A DNA stretch of 53,481 nucleotides from UBA2773 sp964643985 (lineage in GTDB: Bacteria; Patescibacteriota; Minisyncoccia; Moranbacterales; DUUL01). The stretch's first letter is position 1, and each line of letters starts with the position of its first letter. The notes beneath the pieces are model-generated. The model did not search any database, was not told the origin of the DNA, and was given only the letters and a program-made list of their open reading frames with translations. The translations under genes and the position numbers were made by a program. Of this stretch, positions 50,340 through 53,481 are shown piece by piece. Where the stretch lies: assembly GCA_964643985.1 (NCBI GenBank), contig CAZXUS010000004.1:1-53481 (forward strand). Reading direction: 5' to 3'.

Positions 50340-50369
50340 AATGAAACAAATTTATTGCATTGTTTCATT
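50340..50369. promoter_or_regulatory. Inverted repeat, possible operator
   Basis: AATGAAACAA (50340-50349) and TTGTTTCATT (50360-50369), perfect, 10-bp spacer, 5 bp upstream of the -35 at 50329-50334. A TrmB-type regulator is encoded divergently at 50540; binding by it is inference. Confidence 0.55.
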
Positions 50370-50539
50370 CACAGCTTAAAACAAAGCTTATCTCACATTT
50401 TTTATGTTAAATTATTTTGGACAATGTTTAAAAAATGACTCTAAAATAATTTTTAAGAACTTATTTTTAAGAACTATTGTAAAAATTATTTAAACATGTC
50501 ATAATTTTCAATCGATAAAATATTTAAATTTTAAAAACG

Positions 50540-51253
50540 ATGCAAAGCTATAATTATCTATCAAGTGAACTTACTAAGCTAGGCTTAACCAAAAAAGAAG
50601 CTGATATCTATCTAGCGCTTTTGGAAGTGGGTTATTGTAGTGTTCAAAAAATTGCCGAAAAACTCGAATTAAGTCGACCGACTGTCTATAGAGTTTTAAA
50701 AGACCTCAAAAAGAAAAATTTAATTAACACCATCGAAAAAGGAAAAAGAAACCATTACATCGCCGGCTCTCCGGATTCTCTTTTGAATATGCTTAGAGTC
50801 AAAAAGAGAAAAGCTGAAGAACAAGAACGAGAGTTTTTGAGAATTATCAATACCCTTCAAGACCAATACAGTTTTTCTTCCAAAAAAAATGTTATTGAAA
50901 ATTTTATCGATAAAAAAAGACAACTTGCCTTGGACAAGCTATCTAATGGCTCTACTCAAAAAATTTATGTTATTTCAACTTATTTTGACAAAGAACTTGA
51001 TGAAACTTTTTCTAATATTCATAAAAAACTAGGCTTTGCATTTCAAATCAAACAACTTCATTCTTTTGAAATAAAAAAAGACACAGACATTTTTTTTCAA
51101 AACAAATTTTTTAAAAACGATTTAGATACCAAAAACATAGTCATCACCGATAAAGTTTTTATTATCAAAAAAAACATCATCCACATAGTCAAAGAAAAAG
51201 ACGTCATCAATTCCTACAAATTAATGTTCAATTCCCTTTGGAAAAATTTATAA
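50540..51253 (+). CDS. TrmB-type transcriptional regulator
   Basis: A 237-residue protein. The N-terminal winged helix has LTKLGLTKKEADIYLALLEV and KIAEKLELSRPTVYRVLKDL, typical of TrmB. A helical linker (residues 85-110) and a C-terminal domain resembling the phospholipase-D-like effector domain of TrmB relatives follow. In archaea such proteins sense sugars; the ligand here is unknown. No Shine-Dalgarno sequence. It lies divergent to the 69-aa gene and convergent with the PKD gene. Confidence 0.82.
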   Translation: MQSYNYLSSELTKLGLTKKEADIYLALLEVGYCSVQKIAEKLELSRPTVYRVLKDLKKKNLINTIEKGKRNHYIAGSPDSLLNMLRVKKRKAEEQEREFLRIINTLQDQYSFSSKKNVIENFIDKKRQLALDKLSNGSTQKIYVISTYFDKELDETFSNIHKKLGFAFQIKQLHSFEIKKDTDIFFQNKFFKNDLDTKNIVITDKVFIIKKNIIHIVKEKDVINSYKLMFNSLWKNL

Positions 51254-51270
51254 AAAAAGAATTTCAATTC

Positions 51271-51305
51271 AAAAAAAACAGTTTTTCGCTAAGGCTGTCT
51301 TTTTA
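51271..51305 (+). terminator. Terminator of the TrmB-type gene
   Basis: AAACAG/CTGTCTTTTT stem with loop TTTTTCGCTAAGG; weaker relative of the 41050 terminator. Confidence 0.6.
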
Positions 51306-51344
51306 TTTCTGTAATATAGATCCTATTTAAAAATATTTTTATAA

Positions 51345-51382
51345 TAAAAAAGGCGAGAGGTTTTTCTCAAAAACCACTCGCC
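51345..51382 (-). terminator. Terminator of the PKD-protein gene
   Basis: Minus-strand stem GGCGAGTGGTTTTT / AAAAACCTCTCGCC followed by TTTTTT. Nearly identical to the terminator at 41127-41163. Confidence 0.8.
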
Positions 51383-51416
51383 ATTTATTGTATTTTTTTC
51401 ATTAATCTAATTAAAA

Positions 51417-53159
51417 TTAAGGAAACCTCCGTTTAATCCTGCTTGTCCTTCTTTCAATTTTTGGTCTTATAATTAGTCGTCTTTCTCTTCTAATAGGAAG
51501 AATTATTCCAAGCCGAGAATCCCTGCTAAAGATTATTTCTTCTCTACTTTTTAAAACAATTTTGACAAGAGGAGATTCCGTTGCTGTTATGGTTATTGTT
51601 TTTGATTGAGAAAAACCATAATAGTCTTCAACGGTAAGGGTGGCATAAAAAACTCCAGCTTCAGCAAAAGTATGAGTTGGGTTTATGACGGGAGTAGTAT
51701 TTCCGTCTCCGAAGTTCCAATCCCAATACAAAATATCACCGATTGATTGGTCGGTAAAATTAACAGTTAAGGGAGCAGAACCAGAGATTTGATCAGAGAT
51801 AAACTCAGGAATAATTTGAGGAAGAGCGATTTCTAATTTTCCGTATTCGTCCGATTTTGATTCGTCAGAAACATCGCGGTCATCACCGTCTTCAGTTTCA
51901 ATGTCAGTATAGAAATAAAGAGTAAGCTCTCCTTCTGTGCGGTTTTGTTCGGTTATAGGAAAAGTGAAGGAGTGTTTTCAGAAACCGTCACAGTTTTGAA
52001 ATCCTCACTGATAGAAATTCTGATTCTGCCAGAGTGTTTAGATTCTTTTTCACCTTCGTCTATATCGACATCTTCATCTTCAAGGCGATATCTCTTATCA
52101 GGATTAAAGTCTTTCTTGTCTTTAACCACCAGATAATCGATGTCAATATTTTGAAGATCATAATTAGATTTGTTTTTACCTCTAACTTCCATTTCTATAT
52201 CATAAGCTTGTCCAGGCGCCATACTGATATCTACTTCGTGATGCCAGGAACCTTCCTTGTAGGGTCGGATTTTGCAATGAGTGATGTGAATGTCGGTGGA
52301 AGAGGTGCAAGACTTCTTCAACTGGAAGCGGGTAAATTGCGTTGCCAGATGAATCAACAACTCCTTCATTATTATAACTTTCACCTTTTGACCAATCAGG
52401 TTCAGATCCGAAACCACAATAATATGGTTCAAAATCACCTATTTGACCCTTTCCCTCTCCTCCCATATACCACAAAAAACGGTCTTGAGAAAACAAAGAT
52501 TCTCGAGGCGGGCGTATATTGAAAAAATTGTTCCCGTCTGAATCGCTCTTCGCAAGAAACCAACCAGCAAACTCACTTTTAACAAATGAACCATACCGAT
52601 CATATCTATCTTCAAAATCGTTTTTAAGTGAATAGACATCCCCAACTGATTGAACCTGGACTTCATATTTAGCCACATCAACATTGGAATGTTTCTTGAA
52701 GGGAAAAGTTGCGGTATACCATCTATTGGCCGTTAATTTTGACGGATCATTGATAGCCAGAGTATACTTATTGACACTATCAGATTGATAATTATCATCA
52801 TACCTCAAATTGCCGAAAAACCCATAAACTTGAACATCTTCCAAATCATCCGAATCAAAAACGCCAGAATGATCTATGATATCAATTTCAAAACCCATCA
52901 GTTTCCTTCTTCCGTCAGAAAAAGTTTGTTTGTAAAAATCGATATTATCATCAGAAAGATAAAAACCCACGATAACCACATTTTCTGCCTTACAAACCTT
53001 GATACCTCCTTTTTGAGGAATATATTCATTATTTATATCAATATCCCAAACATCAGGACTTTCATCTTCGATATTCGACAAAACCATTGCCGAAGAAAAC
53101 GATACCAAACAAACCAAGCTGAAAAATAATCCTATTGTTATAGAAATAAGTTTCTTCAT
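51417..53159 (-). pseudogene. Secreted PKD-domain protein broken by two compensating frameshifts
   Basis: The gene begins at 53159 with a strong Shine-Dalgarno sequence (GGAGG) and signal peptide MKKLISITIGLFFSLVCLVS. Frame A reads to about 52310 (PLPVEEV), frame B continues from there (SCTSSTDIHITHCKIRPYKE) to about 51965, then frame A resumes (FTFPITEQNRTEGELTLYFY) and runs to 51417. One extra base and later one missing base explain it. The restored product of about 580 residues has a PKD domain near its C terminus (LYWDWNFGDGNTTPVINPTH) and a basic tail. Acidic, Asp-rich, probably cell-surface. Mutation or assembly error cannot be told apart. Confidence 0.75.
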
Positions 53160-53284
53160 AACGCTACCTCCAGTTGCTCTTGTTTAATGTGATTTTAGGT
53201 AGTGAAAAACAAAACTTCTTTTAGTTCTTTTAACCTCCTTTTTTTGTCAAAATTCTTAAATTGAAAAACTACTGTTTTTCTTAG

Positions 53285-53308
53285 GAGAGATTATATGAAT
53301 AATCTCTC
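53285..53308. other. Perfect 10-bp hairpin
   Basis: GAGAGATTAT (53285-53294) pairs with ATAATCTCTC (53299-53308), loop ATGA. No T-run on either strand. It lies between the end of the partial gene at 53322 and the PKD gene start, in a 160-bp spacer. Confidence 0.5.
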
Positions 53309-53321
53309 ATCAAGAAAAATA

Positions 53322-53481
53322 CTAATTATTCGTTTTCTCAATAAATTTAAATGATTCCAAAATGGTTCTTTCTATTTCTGGGTTGTGGTTTGGTTCTTGA
53401 TGTCTGATTGTCAACATATAACCCAACTTATTATCAATAAAAAAATATAAATCCCAAATATAGCCAAAATTATCCACCCAA
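53322..53481 (-). CDS. Hypothetical protein, C-terminal fragment
   Basis: Open frame from the window edge to TAG at 53322-53324, 52 or more residues: WVDNFGYIWDLYFFIDNKLG, then YMLTIRHQEPNHNPEIERTI and so on. It looks like the C-terminal strand and helix of a lipoprotein-like domain, but no family can be named from this fragment. Same orientation as the PKD gene. Confidence 0.55.
   Translation of the reverse strand, partial: WVDNFGYIWDLYFFIDNKLGYMLTIRHQEPNHNPEIERTILESFKFIEKTNN

Overview
The window reads as a chromosomal segment of a low-G+C bacterium of the Candidate Phyla Radiation (Patescibacteria, probably a Parcubacteria/Moranbacteria-like lineage). The grounds are an AT-rich genome with short intergenic spacers, a compact division cluster, a type IV pilin inside that cluster, small orphan membrane proteins, housekeeping genes without Shine-Dalgarno sequences, a DsbA-like anchored thioredoxin, RmuC, and intergenic AT-rich palindromic repeats. 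The taxon is inferred from gene content only: no rRNA gene is present. No tRNA, rRNA or CRISPR array was recognised.

Layout. 1-13.7 kb (minus strand) is the core: a dcw cluster mraZ-rsmH-ftsL-ftsI-murF-(pilin)-ftsA-ftsZ, followed directly by the str operon rpsL-rpsG-fusA-tuf. A MraZ operator with 10-bp-spaced TGG repeats overlaps a promoter about 560 bp upstream of mraZ. 13.7-18.8 kb is a small accessory island: two orphan genes, a tiny orphan gene, an AbrB-type regulator beside a perfect palindrome, and an operon of a ClpP-fold serine protease plus a PIN-like protein whose upstream region carries the same palindromic unit. 19-24.2 kb holds rpoD, dnaG and rmuC. 25-32.2 kb is redox metabolism: 2-oxoacid:ferredoxin oxidoreductase (porA, B, G, D), an anchored thioredoxin-fold protein and a LUD/ferredoxin protein. 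32.4-40.7 kb is a mixed set of membrane, hydrolase, nuclease and NUDIX genes, including a hydrolase with an in-frame TGA.

40.8-53.4 kb looks acquired. It encodes an MMPL/RND exporter, a LolA-like periplasmic protein and a beta-barrel-like protein ending in Phe; an acyl-ACP-reductase-like enzyme with a 39-residue hydrophobic protein; a 7TM histidine kinase; a TrmB-type regulator; and a secreted PKD protein broken by two compensating frameshifts. Most of these genes, unlike the core genes, have strong Shine-Dalgarno sequences. An outer-membrane-style export module is unexpected in a lineage thought to be single-membraned.

The most striking unexplained structure is a family of roughly 100-125 nt hairpin elements (about 2760-2983, 3481-3599, 12502-12625, 13470-13593, and a half copy near 34640-34710). 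They combine conserved internal sequences with arms that differ completely between copies yet stay complementary within each copy. Most copies start within a few bases of the stop codon of a minus-strand gene. A second family has terminal inverted repeats GGGACTRTTTCC (430-594, 5514-5912, 40664-40707) and behaves like a MITE.
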